Of a stretch of 64,000 bases of DNA, positions 24,717 through 32,981 are shown one piece after another (the first letter of the stretch is position 1; each line of letters starts with the position of its first letter). The DNA comes from Novisyntrophococcus fermenticellae (GTDB taxonomy: Bacteria > Bacillota > Clostridia > Lachnospirales > Lachnospiraceae), in assembly GCF_018866245.1 (NCBI RefSeq), contig NZ_CP076458.1:1116001-1180000 (forward strand), given 5' to 3'. The notes under the pieces are model-generated. The model saw nothing but the letters and a program-made list of their open reading frames with translations, was not told the origin of the DNA and did no database searches. The position numbers were made by a program, and so were the translations under genes.

Positions 24717-26014
24717 TGGCAAAGCTATTAGATAAACAAAGATATAAATGTGCGATGGGTGCAATGCAGACGGTACAGGCAATCTCCAGAGCCATTCCGG
24801 TATTGCATTCCGGGCCCGGGTGTGCACAGAAGCTTTCCGATTCCATTGGAAGTTCAGGATATTTTTCACCAAATATCTTCCCCTGTACCAGTATTAATGA
24901 AAAAGATGTAGTATTCGGCGGAGTGAAAAAACTGGAAACCACGATTGAAAATTCATTAAAGGTGATTGATGCAGATTTCTATGTGGTTCTTACAGGATGT
25001 ATACCGGAAATCGTGGGTGATGATACAGGTGAGGTGGTAAGCCATTTTGAAGATGCCGGCAAACCGGTAATCTATGCATCGACGGCAGGATTTAAAGGTA
25101 ACAACTATATAGGACATCAACAGATTATCGATGCAATCACAGACCAATATCTTGAAAAGTCTGAAGAACGGGAAAAAGGACTGGTGAATATTTGGGCTGA
25201 TGTTCCCTATCAGGATTTATTCTGGCTTGGCAATATCAGGGAGCTGGAAAAACTAGTAAAAGAATTAGGATTGACTCCGAACACAATATTCGGATACCAG
25301 CGTGGAATTGACAATATTAACAAAATCCCAAAAGCGGAATTCAATCTGCTGGTTTCTCCCTGGGTATCCGTTGAAAATATGAAGAAAATGGAGAAAAAGC
25401 TTGGTATTCCATACCTTCATTATCCCACACTTCCGATTGGTGCATTTGAGACCACGAAGTTCTTAAGAGAAGTCGGTAAATTTGCAGGTGTTGATGAAGA
25501 AAAGGTAGAAAATATTATCAATAAGCATGAAAATTATTATTATTATCTGATTGAAAGGTATGCCGATCTGTTTCTGGAAACAAGGGTTATGGCAAAACAA
25601 TTTTCGGTAGTGGCAGATGCCCAGTATACACTTGGTATCACGAAGTTTTTAGTAAATGATTTAGGACTTGTGCCAGCGAAGCAATTTGTTACAGATGATA
25701 CCCCGAAGGCTTTCCAGGAACAGATTAAAGAAGAATTTGAAAGATTGAATTATGGATTGAAGGCAGAGGTAAGGTTTGAGACAGATGGCTACAAAATACA
25801 AAATGAGATTAGGGAACATGACTATCATGGCTACCCACTCATTCTCGGAAGCTATTATGAGAAGGAAATTGCAGAGGAAATGTCTGGACATTACTTAAAT
25901 ATCTCGTGGCCTGTACAGGATAAAGTGGTGCTGGATGATTTCTATGTGGGTTATACCGGCGGAATCCGGCTGATAGAGGATATTTATTCGGTGGCAGTAC
26001 AGAGATGGAATTAG
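24716..26014 (+). CDS. NifK-like subunit of nitrogenase-like enzyme
   Basis: The 432-residue protein keeps the NifK P-cluster ligands Cys12 (KCAMGAMQ), Cys36 (HSGPGC) and Cys95 (LTGCIPEIVGDD), matching Cys70, 95 and 153 of Azotobacter NifK. It is shorter than NifK (about 520) because the long N-terminal extension is missing. Its ATG shares a base with the NifD-like stop (TAATG), which implies coupled translation and an equal subunit ratio, as in an alpha2-beta2 enzyme. The last part (about 325-432) differs from NifK most. Confidence 0.87.
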   Translation: MAKLLDKQRYKCAMGAMQTVQAISRAIPVLHSGPGCAQKLSDSIGSSGYFSPNIFPCTSINEKDVVFGGVKKLETTIENSLKVIDADFYVVLTGCIPEIVGDDTGEVVSHFEDAGKPVIYASTAGFKGNNYIGHQQIIDAITDQYLEKSEEREKGLVNIWADVPYQDLFWLGNIRELEKLVKELGLTPNTIFGYQRGIDNINKIPKAEFNLLVSPWVSVENMKKMEKKLGIPYLHYPTLPIGAFETTKFLREVGKFAGVDEEKVENIINKHENYYYYLIERYADLFLETRVMAKQFSVVADAQYTLGITKFLVNDLGLVPAKQFVTDDTPKAFQEQIKEEFERLNYGLKAEVRFETDGYKIQNEIREHDYHGYPLILGSYYEKEIAEEMSGHYLNISWPVQDKVVLDDFYVGYTGGIRLIEDIYSVAVQRWN

Positions 26015-26042
26015 GATGTAAACCACACAAGGGAGGTGACGT

Positions 26043-26429
26043 ATGTCTTATAAGATAGCAATCGCTTCTTCTGATGAAAAGCAGATTGATGAAACATTTG
26101 GTTTGGCAAAACGTTTTCTTATCTATCAGGTATCTGGTGGTCATTATGTAAAACTGGAGGAAAGAATCGTAAAACAGGATATTCATCCATCGGACTGTGA
26201 AACTGGTTCCGGTGGAGGGTGTGCAGGGGGTGCGGGTACATCTGCCAGGGTAGAGCTTTTGACAGACTGCAGGTGCGTTGTCTGTAAAAAGGCGGGTTTC
26301 AACATTCAGAAGCAACTTGAGAGAAAAGCAATCGCGGTTTTCGATGTTAACTGTTCGGTAGAGGAGGCCTTAGTAAAAATATCCCATTATTTTAGCAGGA
26401 TAGATAGTCATCAGTCTCTTAGAGGATAA
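26043..26429 (+). CDS. Second NifX-like cofactor-binding protein
   Basis: GGGAGGTGA precedes ATG 26043. The 128 residues follow the NifX fold (YKIAIASSDEKQIDETFGLAKRFLIYQ) but carry an extra glycine/cysteine loop, GSGGGCAGGAG, near residue 60, and several cysteines (DCRCVVCKKAG). The loop could bind a metal cluster. Placed directly after the NifK-like gene, it may insert or protect the cofactor in the catalytic subunits. It differs from the NifX-like protein at 21936. Confidence 0.8.
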   Translation: MSYKIAIASSDEKQIDETFGLAKRFLIYQVSGGHYVKLEERIVKQDIHPSDCETGSGGGCAGGAGTSARVELLTDCRCVVCKKAGFNIQKQLERKAIAVFDVNCSVEEALVKISHYFSRIDSHQSLRG

Positions 26430-26487
26430 CAAAATATAATTGACCAGAAAGTAGAAAATCCGCAGAGAAGAAGGAGGAGTAATTATT

Positions 26488-27327
26488 ATGAAAAAAATAT
26501 GGAGAAAGTCTGGAATAGCGCTTATAGCATTCAGTTTATTTTTTATCACACTTTTGACGGGCTGTGGCAAAAGTGAAACAAATAAATCAGGAAAATCAGG
26601 AAAGGAAGCAACGAAGATTATAGTTGGAACCGGCAATGGATATAGCCCATACTGCTATCTCGATGAAAAAGGAAATCTGGCCGGGTATGAATATGAAGTA
26701 TTAAAAGCGGTCGACGAATTACTTCCACAGTATGAGTTTGAATTTCAAACTTCAGATTTTACAAACGTGCTGATTTCTCTTGATGCAGGAAAAATAGATA
26801 TTGCCGCACATCAATATGAGTATAATGATGAAAGAGCGTCAAAATATCTATTTGGAGAAGAACCATATACAACATTTGTAACATATATCGTTGCCCCGAA
26901 AGAAAACGCTTCTATTCAGTCATTGGATGATCTTCAAGGGAAGACAATATATGCCGGTGGAAAAGGCTCGAATACCACATATATTCTCGAAAATTACAAT
27001 AAAGAGCATGCTGATAACCCGATAACGATCATAAATTCTGAGGCAATTACCTCGGAGGAATTCGTACAGGGATTATTGAGTGGAAAATGGGATGCGGCTG
27101 TTGCAACGAAACGTGATGTTGAAAAGCATAACAAAACATACGGTTCGGATGTATTGGTCACAGCAGGTGAGCCCATACAGTCCTCGTCTACCTACTATAT
27201 TTTTGATAAAAAAAATAAAGAACTGAAAGAGGCTGTGGATGGAGCTATCCGTGAGCTTAAGAAGAGTGGCAGATTAGCAGAAATCTCAATTGACGTAATT
27301 GGCGGAGATTACACGGAAAGCGAGTAA
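26488..27327 (+). CDS. Amino-acid ABC transporter binding lipoprotein (cystine type)
   Basis: GAAGGAGG precedes ATG 26488. The signal peptide ends in LLTGC (Cys26). The remainder is a family 3 solute-binding protein: VGTGNGYSPYCYLDEKGNLAGYEYEVLKAV, KIDIAAHQYEYNDERASKYLFG and SIQSLDDLQGKTIYAGG. Its form is closest to the TcyJ/TcyK group, which binds cystine and other sulfur compounds. It sits behind the nitrogenase-like genes and ahead of two permeases and an ATPase, so it probably imports the sulfur compound that the enzyme reduces, or cystine. Confidence 0.85.
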   Translation: MKKIWRKSGIALIAFSLFFITLLTGCGKSETNKSGKSGKEATKIIVGTGNGYSPYCYLDEKGNLAGYEYEVLKAVDELLPQYEFEFQTSDFTNVLISLDAGKIDIAAHQYEYNDERASKYLFGEEPYTTFVTYIVAPKENASIQSLDDLQGKTIYAGGKGSNTTYILENYNKEHADNPITIINSEAITSEEFVQGLLSGKWDAAVATKRDVEKHNKTYGSDVLVTAGEPIQSSSTYYIFDKKNKELKEAVDGAIRELKKSGRLAEISIDVIGGDYTESE

Positions 27328-27331
27328 TGAT

Positions 27332-28039
27332 ATGGGTGATTTATTTCAATGGAGCAGACTATTTCAAAATTTTAGAATAATCATTCCATTTATCACAGTT
27401 ACTTTCAGGATAGTAGTATATGCTACCGTATTCGGTCTTATAATTGCACTGGCTCTGGCACTGGTAAGGATAAAAAAGATACCAGTATTATATCAAATTT
27501 CAAACCTGTATATTTCATTTATGCGCGGAACGCCGATGCTGCTTCAATTGCTGCTGGTGTATTATGGGCTTCCGATTATTCTGGAGCCTGTCGTGCACAT
27601 TGACGTCACAAGAGTATGGGATAGTATAATCTTTGCATACGTTACCTTTTCATTTAATCAGGGGGCTTTTTTATCATCTATTATCTATAGTGCTGTCAAG
27701 GCTGTAAGTATAGGGCAATTTGAGGCAGGCTATAGTGTGGGTCTGACCTGGTGGCAGACATTTAGAAGAATTATTGTACCACAGGCAGTGAGAATAGCAT
27801 TACCACCATTTGGTTCTGATCTGGTAGGATTATTTCAGAATGCATCCCTGGTGTTTTCAATTGGTGTAATCGATGTTATGGGAAGGGCAAAGACAATTGG
27901 AACCTCCAGTGGGCATGTGTTTGAGGCATATTTAGATGTGGCAGTCATATTTATTCTCTGCAGTCTTATCATCAGGGGAATTTCCTCATGTTGCAATAAA
28001 AAGCTTGATTATAGTGCAGGAAAAGAGGTGAGGGAATGA
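27332..28039 (+). CDS. Amino-acid ABC transporter permease 1 (TcyL-like)
   Basis: A 235-residue HisM-type permease with about five helices, including the binding motif for the ATPase, EAGYSVGLTWWQTFRRIIVPQAVRIALPP. I chose ATG 27332, five bases after the binding-protein stop; an earlier frame start inside that gene is not supported by a ribosome site. It pairs with the permease downstream to form a heterodimeric channel, as in the TcyL/TcyM system for sulfur amino acids. Confidence 0.85.
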   Translation: MGDLFQWSRLFQNFRIIIPFITVTFRIVVYATVFGLIIALALALVRIKKIPVLYQISNLYISFMRGTPMLLQLLLVYYGLPIILEPVVHIDVTRVWDSIIFAYVTFSFNQGAFLSSIIYSAVKAVSIGQFEAGYSVGLTWWQTFRRIIVPQAVRIALPPFGSDLVGLFQNASLVFSIGVIDVMGRAKTIGTSSGHVFEAYLDVAVIFILCSLIIRGISSCCNKKLDYSAGKEVRE

Positions 28040-28740
28040 ATATTCGTCTGGATGCAATCGGAGAAAGTCTGGTCTATGCAATCAAATACCTGCCGGAGAC
28101 ATTAAAATTAATATTTATTCCATTAACAATTGGCCTGTTTATTGGAACAGTGACAGCATTGATTCGTGTCTATCGTACACCAGTCTTAAGTCAGTTTTTG
28201 GCACTGTTTATAACGATTTATCAAGGGATACCGATAGTGGTAGCATTGTTTTTGTATAACATTTTGTACTTAATGAAGTTCAATGATATTTTGGAGGCAC
28301 TCCACATAACCAAAACAATAGCGGATATAGACAGCATATGGATCGGCATATTTGCTCTTACGATGTCAGCTGTCTGTACGATTTCAGAAGTAATGAGAGG
28401 CGCCCTCTTATCAATAGACAAAGGTCAGAATGAAGCTGGATTTTCCGCAGGTTTGACAAAGGTTCAGATAGTCAGGAGAATCATTCTGCCTCAGGTAGTT
28501 CCCGTCGCCATACCGCCATTAGTTAACAGTATTGTCGGTCTGATTAAAGGCTCGTCTATTGTATATGTGATTGGAATCGCTGAAGTTCTATCAGGTGCAC
28601 TCATCCCCAGTGCGAGAAGGTATACCTTTTTTGAAGGCTACCTTGCAGCCGCACTGGTGTATTGGGGATTAACAATTATAATTGAAAAACTTGGGACGCT
28701 GATTGAGGAACATTTAGGAAAATTCAGGAGGTCGTTATGA
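28036..28740 (+). CDS. Amino-acid ABC transporter permease 2 (TcyM-like)
   Basis: The 234-residue protein is the partner permease, with five hydrophobic helices and the ATPase contact NEAGFSAGLTKVQIVRRIILPQVVPVAIPP. It overlaps the first permease by four bases (ATGA) and the ATPase gene by four, so the three are translationally coupled. GAGGTGAGGGA lies before the start. The presence of two different permeases fits the TcyJKLMN layout. Confidence 0.87.
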   Translation: MNIRLDAIGESLVYAIKYLPETLKLIFIPLTIGLFIGTVTALIRVYRTPVLSQFLALFITIYQGIPIVVALFLYNILYLMKFNDILEALHITKTIADIDSIWIGIFALTMSAVCTISEVMRGALLSIDKGQNEAGFSAGLTKVQIVRRIILPQVVPVAIPPLVNSIVGLIKGSSIVYVIGIAEVLSGALIPSARRYTFFEGYLAAALVYWGLTIIIEKLGTLIEEHLGKFRRSL

Positions 28741-29492
28741 TACAGGTAAAGCATATAAAAAAGTCCTTTGGCAAATTAAATGTTTTGAAAGATGTTTCCT
28801 TAGATGTAGGGGATGGTCAGGTAGTTGTATTATTGGGACCCAGTGGTTCCGGAAAAACCACACTGCTTAGATGTATCAATTTTCTGGAGCATGCGGATAG
28901 CGGAGAATTAACAATCGGGAATACGGTTGTAGAAGTAGATAAGGCCAGGAAAAAACAGATTCATGACATTCGAAAAAAAGTAGGATTTGTGTTTCAAAAC
29001 TATAATTTATTTGCCAATAAAACTGCGCTTGAAAATGTTATGGAAGGATTGGTTTTAGCTCAGAAAACACCTAGAAAAGAGGCTGAAAAAATAGCGAAGG
29101 AAACACTTGACTGGGTTGGACTTTCAGAAAAATACAGTTATTATCCATCGCAGTTGTCCGGCGGCCAGCAGCAAAGAGTCGGTATTGCAAGGGCCGTCGC
29201 ACTAAAACCGGAGGTTATTTTATTTGATGAACCAACATCGGCATTGGATCCGGAGCTCGTAGGAGAAATTTTGGATGTCATTAAGAGAGTCGCGCAAAAA
29301 GGGATCACAATGATAGTTGTAACACATGAAATGGCATTTGCTCAGGATGTTGCAGATAAAGTCGTATTTATGGATCGTGGAGTCATTGTGGAGGAAGGAG
29401 TTCCCTCAGAATTTTTTACGAAGCCCAAAGAAGAACGTACAAGACAGTTCTTATCAAGGTTTATTTCATTTGAACCAATTTATTACATATGA
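28737..29492 (+). CDS. Amino-acid ABC transporter ATPase (TcyN-like)
   Basis: The 251-residue ATPase has Walker A GPSGSGKT (about 34-41), a Q-loop VFQNYNLFANKTALENV, the signature LSGGQQQRVGIARA, Walker B VILFDEPTSALD and the switch His in VVTHEMAFA. It is of the polar amino acid import class. It is the last gene of the sulfur operon; a terminator follows. Confidence 0.9.
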   Translation: MIQVKHIKKSFGKLNVLKDVSLDVGDGQVVVLLGPSGSGKTTLLRCINFLEHADSGELTIGNTVVEVDKARKKQIHDIRKKVGFVFQNYNLFANKTALENVMEGLVLAQKTPRKEAEKIAKETLDWVGLSEKYSYYPSQLSGGQQQRVGIARAVALKPEVILFDEPTSALDPELVGEILDVIKRVAQKGITMIVVTHEMAFAQDVADKVVFMDRGVIVEEGVPSEFFTKPKEERTRQFLSRFISFEPIYYI

Positions 29493-29539
29493 ATCGCATG
29501 ACCTTTTGAAGCTGGTATCAGATAATCAGCTTAAACTTA

Positions 29540-29578
29540 AGTGGGCATATTTCTTAGGGGATATGCCCACTGTTTTTC
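29540..29578 (+). terminator. Terminator of sulfur operon
   Basis: AGTGGGCATAT at 29540-29550 pairs perfectly with ATATGCCCACT at 29561-29571 across ten bases and is followed by GTTTTTCT. It ends the transcript that began near 19490. Confidence 0.9.
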
Positions 29579-29704
29579 TAAATGCTTTCACATAGAGATT
29601 GACATTAATACAATATTTTATGATTGGATATACTAGCCATTGCAAGTGCAATTTGGTATAATCTCAATATAACTGGAAAAATAAGCAGGAAAGGACCTGA
29701 ACAG

Positions 29705-30997
29705 ATGCAGAAAATGTTAGAGAGAATACCGGATATTCTATCCCTAAGGGGAGCCGAGCTTGCGAATGCATATAAAGAAGTATATCCGGAACTGGCGCCT
29801 TTAGTAAAACAGTGTTTTTTAAATACAATCGATACCACTGTAAAAAGACTGGAGGATGACAGCTTCTTTGTAATTACCGGTGATATTCCGGCTATGTGGC
29901 TGCGGGACTCTGCAGCACAGGTAAAACCCTATATTAAATATGCCGGCAGGGATCAGGAACTGCATAAAATTATCAAAGGAATTATTCAAAAGCAGGCGGA
30001 ACTGGTTTGTATTGATCCCTATGCCAATGCATTTAATGAGAGTGCCAACGGTGCAGGTCATAAAGATAATACAAAGTTAAATGATTCTGTATGGGAAAGA
30101 AAATATGAAGTGGATTCTTTATGTGCGCCGATCTATCTGTCCTGGCAGTTTTGGAAAGAAACGAGAGAGAAAGATATTTTTGAGGAGAAATATCTGGAGA
30201 TGCTTCGTAATATTTTAAAAGTATTTACCGCAGAACAGCACCATGAAACATCCGATTACTTTTTTCAAAGAACGGATTGTGTGGAAACTGATACGCTTCC
30301 CGTGGAAGGAAAAGGAAATCCAGTAGCCTATACGGGGATGACATGGTCGGGATTCCGGCCCTCGGATGACCGATGTGTCTATGGCTATCTGATCCCTGCG
30401 AACATGATGGCTGCAACAGCTCTTAGCTATGCAGAGGAAATCTGCAGAACGATTTATAAAGATGAAGAACTGGCCGGGAGATGCCAAAAGCTTTCAGATG
30501 AGATCAGAGAAGGAATTGAAAAATATGGTGTTGTTCATCATGAAAAGTACGGCGATATCTATGCTTATGAAACAGACGGTATGGGGCATTATATTCTAAT
30601 GGATGACGCAAATTCACCCAGCCTTCTGTCTATTCCCTATCTGGGCTATAAAGATGCTTCGGATGAGCTTTACCGGAATACACGCAGATTCATCCTGTCG
30701 GAAGACAATCCTTATTTTTACTCCGGAAGATACGCAAAGGGCGTTGGGAGTCCACATACGCCAAAAGGATTTATCTGGCATATCGGATTAACAATGCAGG
30801 CATTAACATCCACGGACAGGGATGAGATATTGGAATGCCTGAAGATGATAGCGGACACCCATGCCGGTCGAAACTATATGCATGAGTCCTTTGACCCGGA
30901 GAATCCGGAGAACTTTACCAGAGACTGGTTTGCATGGGCGAATTCCATATTTGCAGAGCTGCTGGATCAGCTGTTGATTCGGGGGTTTTGGCACTGA
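29705..30997 (+). CDS. GH125 exo-alpha-1,6-mannosidase
   Basis: The protein has 430 residues from ATG 29705 (CAGGAAAGGA upstream). Typical GH125 features are GDIPAMWLRDSAAQVKPYI near residue 58, DSVWERKYEVDSLCAPIYL, YTGMTWSGFRPSDD and the C-terminal HESFDPENPENFTRDWFAWANSIFAELL. GH125 enzymes are metal-independent inverting exo-mannosidases that trim alpha-1,6-mannose from N-glycans and related chains. There is no signal peptide, so it acts inside the cell on imported oligosaccharides, together with the GH38 enzyme 18 kb downstream. Confidence 0.9.
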   Translation: MQKMLERIPDILSLRGAELANAYKEVYPELAPLVKQCFLNTIDTTVKRLEDDSFFVITGDIPAMWLRDSAAQVKPYIKYAGRDQELHKIIKGIIQKQAELVCIDPYANAFNESANGAGHKDNTKLNDSVWERKYEVDSLCAPIYLSWQFWKETREKDIFEEKYLEMLRNILKVFTAEQHHETSDYFFQRTDCVETDTLPVEGKGNPVAYTGMTWSGFRPSDDRCVYGYLIPANMMAATALSYAEEICRTIYKDEELAGRCQKLSDEIREGIEKYGVVHHEKYGDIYAYETDGMGHYILMDDANSPSLLSIPYLGYKDASDELYRNTRRFILSEDNPYFYSGRYAKGVGSPHTPKGFIWHIGLTMQALTSTDRDEILECLKMIADTHAGRNYMHESFDPENPENFTRDWFAWANSIFAELLDQLLIRGFWH

Positions 30998-31022
30998 TTA
31001 TGAAGCAAGAAAAGGAGAAAAA

Positions 31023-31841
31023 ATGCAGACGACCATAAAATTAAACAATGGAATTAAGATCCCCCAGGTTGGTCTGGGAGTATTCCGCGCTTCAACGGAT
31101 GAGGCCGGGCAGGCAGTTACATGGGCACTTGAGGCAGGCTATCATCATATAGATACCGCAAAAATCTATGAAAATGAAGCCGGTGTTGGAAAGGCGGTTG
31201 CTGAAAGCGGTTTTCAGCGGGAAGATTTATTCATTACGACAAAGCTCTGGAACGAGGATATCAGACAAAGGCGGACAAAAGAAGCATTTGCGGAAAGCCT
31301 TGCTGCTCTTCGTACAGATTATATTGACTTATATCTGATCCATTGGCCGGCAGAAGGATTTCAGGAGGCCTGGAAGGAGATGGAAGAATTATACCATCAG
31401 GGAAAAATCGGTGCGATTGGTGTAAGCAATTTTCATCCCCATCACCTGGAGGAATTATTTAAGATACAGACAGTAAAGCCGGCGGTGAATCAAATAGAGT
31501 CTCATCCTTATATGACAAATCAGGAGTTGATCGACTATTGCCAGGGACAGAATATTCAGGCAGAGGTGTGGAGTCCGCTTGGCGGAAAGGATGCGGCCCC
31601 GCTTTCAGATCCGACAATCTGCAGCCTTGCCGCGAAATACAACAAAACACCGGCACAGATAATCATTCGCTGGGATATTCAGCGCGGGGTTATCGTATTG
31701 CCGAAGTCGATTCACAAAGATCGTATTGTATCTAACTTTGATGTGTTTGATTTTGAGATTTCACCGGAAGACATGCGGGAAATCAGTGCATTGAATAAAA
31801 ATCAGCGTGTGGGTTCTGATCCGGATAACTTTGACTTTTAG
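31023..31841 (+). CDS. Aldo/keto reductase
   Basis: The 272-residue protein is a single barrel of the AKR family with the full catalytic tetrad: Asp44, Tyr49 (DTAKIYENE), Lys74 (TTKLW) and His107 (LIHWP). The NADPH site has the PKS motif near IVLPKSIHKDRI. It reduces aldehydes or ketones, of unknown identity. AAAGGAGA precedes ATG 31023, 25 bases after the GH125 gene, so the two are probably cotranscribed. Confidence 0.9.
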   Translation: MQTTIKLNNGIKIPQVGLGVFRASTDEAGQAVTWALEAGYHHIDTAKIYENEAGVGKAVAESGFQREDLFITTKLWNEDIRQRRTKEAFAESLAALRTDYIDLYLIHWPAEGFQEAWKEMEELYHQGKIGAIGVSNFHPHHLEELFKIQTVKPAVNQIESHPYMTNQELIDYCQGQNIQAEVWSPLGGKDAAPLSDPTICSLAAKYNKTPAQIIIRWDIQRGVIVLPKSIHKDRIVSNFDVFDFEISPEDMREISALNKNQRVGSDPDNFDF

Positions 31842-31853
31842 GGGACATATAAT

Positions 31854-32330
31854 ATGCGAAGCAATATGACGACCCTGTGTTATATCGAACAGGAAGGCAG
31901 ATATTTGATGATGCACAGGGTAAAAAAGGAACAGGATGTCAACAAGAACAAGTGGATTGGTGTGGGCGGACATTTTGAAGAAGATGAGTCGCCGGAGGAG
32001 TGTCTTTTGCGTGAAGTAAAGGAAGAAACCGGACTGAAGTTGACCTCATGGGAATTAAGAGGGGTTATCACATTTGGAACGGATAAGTGGCAGACTGAAT
32101 ATATGTTTCTATATACAGCCGATGGATTTGAAGGTGAAATCACAGACTGTAATGAGGGCGATCTGGAATGGGTGCCATGTTCAGAGGTATATAGTCTCCC
32201 GATATGGGAAGGGGACAAGATATTCTTTAAACTGTTACAGGAGAGAAAGGAATTCTTTTCCCTGAAACTACGCTATGTAGGCGATGAATTGGTGGAGGCA
32301 GTACTGGATGGGAAAGAAAAAATTAAATGA
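31854..32330 (+). CDS. NUDIX hydrolase (MutT-like)
   Basis: The 158-residue protein contains the full Nudix box, GHFEEDESPEECLLREVKEE followed by TGL, at about residues 38-60. It begins with RSNMTTLCYIEQEGRYLMMHRVK, like 8-oxo-dGTP diphosphatases. It would hydrolyse an oxidised or surplus nucleoside diphosphate derivative. The start lies twelve bases after the aldo/keto reductase gene, whose last codons supply GGGG as a weak ribosome site. Confidence 0.88.
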   Translation: MRSNMTTLCYIEQEGRYLMMHRVKKEQDVNKNKWIGVGGHFEEDESPEECLLREVKEETGLKLTSWELRGVITFGTDKWQTEYMFLYTADGFEGEITDCNEGDLEWVPCSEVYSLPIWEGDKIFFKLLQERKEFFSLKLRYVGDELVEAVLDGKEKIK

Positions 32331-32361
32331 TATATGTGCAGCCCAAACCGTTCGGATTTTG

Positions 32362-32410
32362 CATATGGCTCCCTGCTTTATTTCAAAGCAGGGAGCCATA
32401 TGCCGCTTCT
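32362..32410 (+). terminator. Perfect 18-bp terminator hairpin
   Basis: CATATGGCTCCCTGCTTT at 32362-32379 pairs perfectly with AAAGCAGGGAGCCATATG at 32385-32402 across five bases, followed by CCGCTTCTT. It ends the GH125/AKR/NUDIX transcript. Confidence 0.8.
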
Positions 32411-32423
32411 TATAATTATTTCC

Positions 32424-32750
32424 TTATTGCTTTTTTATGAATTTATATAGGATATCGATATTATTCGTCAGCAGACTGATACATAATACAATTACAAGCA
32501 GGAGAATTACACAGATTATGTGTGTTCTCTTGTTCATAGCCAAGATGGCTGCATACTCCCTCAATAAGGCATTATACCAGAAATAGAATTTTGTCTTTGC
32601 ACCTATCCCCTGTGCTTTCAGATGCACCTTTTTAGCATAAATTCCTGCCCGGAACACATGATAATTTGTGGTAGAAAATAAGATGCGGGTGTGAAGCATG
32701 TCTTTTTCTTTACTTTCTATCAGTTCCTTTGAAAAGAGCTTTGAAATACT
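32424..32750 (-). pseudogene. YdcF/ElyC-family (DUF218) protein fragment
   Basis: The minus-strand frame contains RILFSTTNYHVFRAGIYAKK and VHLKAQGIGAKTKFYFWYNALLREYAAIL, the conserved C-terminal part of YdcF-type proteins, then one hydrophobic helix and a basic tail. The N-terminal two thirds, with the GGG and acidic motifs, are absent: the frame is closed upstream by TAA TAG. It is a 5'-truncated relic. Confidence 0.7.
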
Positions 32751-32981
32751 TATCTATTATAATACAGGATGCATTGCGATTTTTCAATTATAAGTATAAC
32801 AAAAAGAGGGACAGAAGCACTTCCGGCTTAAACTTTTAATAAACCGGTTCCTCAAGTTATTTTAAGGCCGTATTCCAAATTAAAATTGTATCGAATGTTC
32901 GTTGTGTGACGCAGTTACAGAATTTCCCTGAAAAACTGGTACAATTAAAACATCAGACGAAACAGGGAAGGAGCTTGGGTA

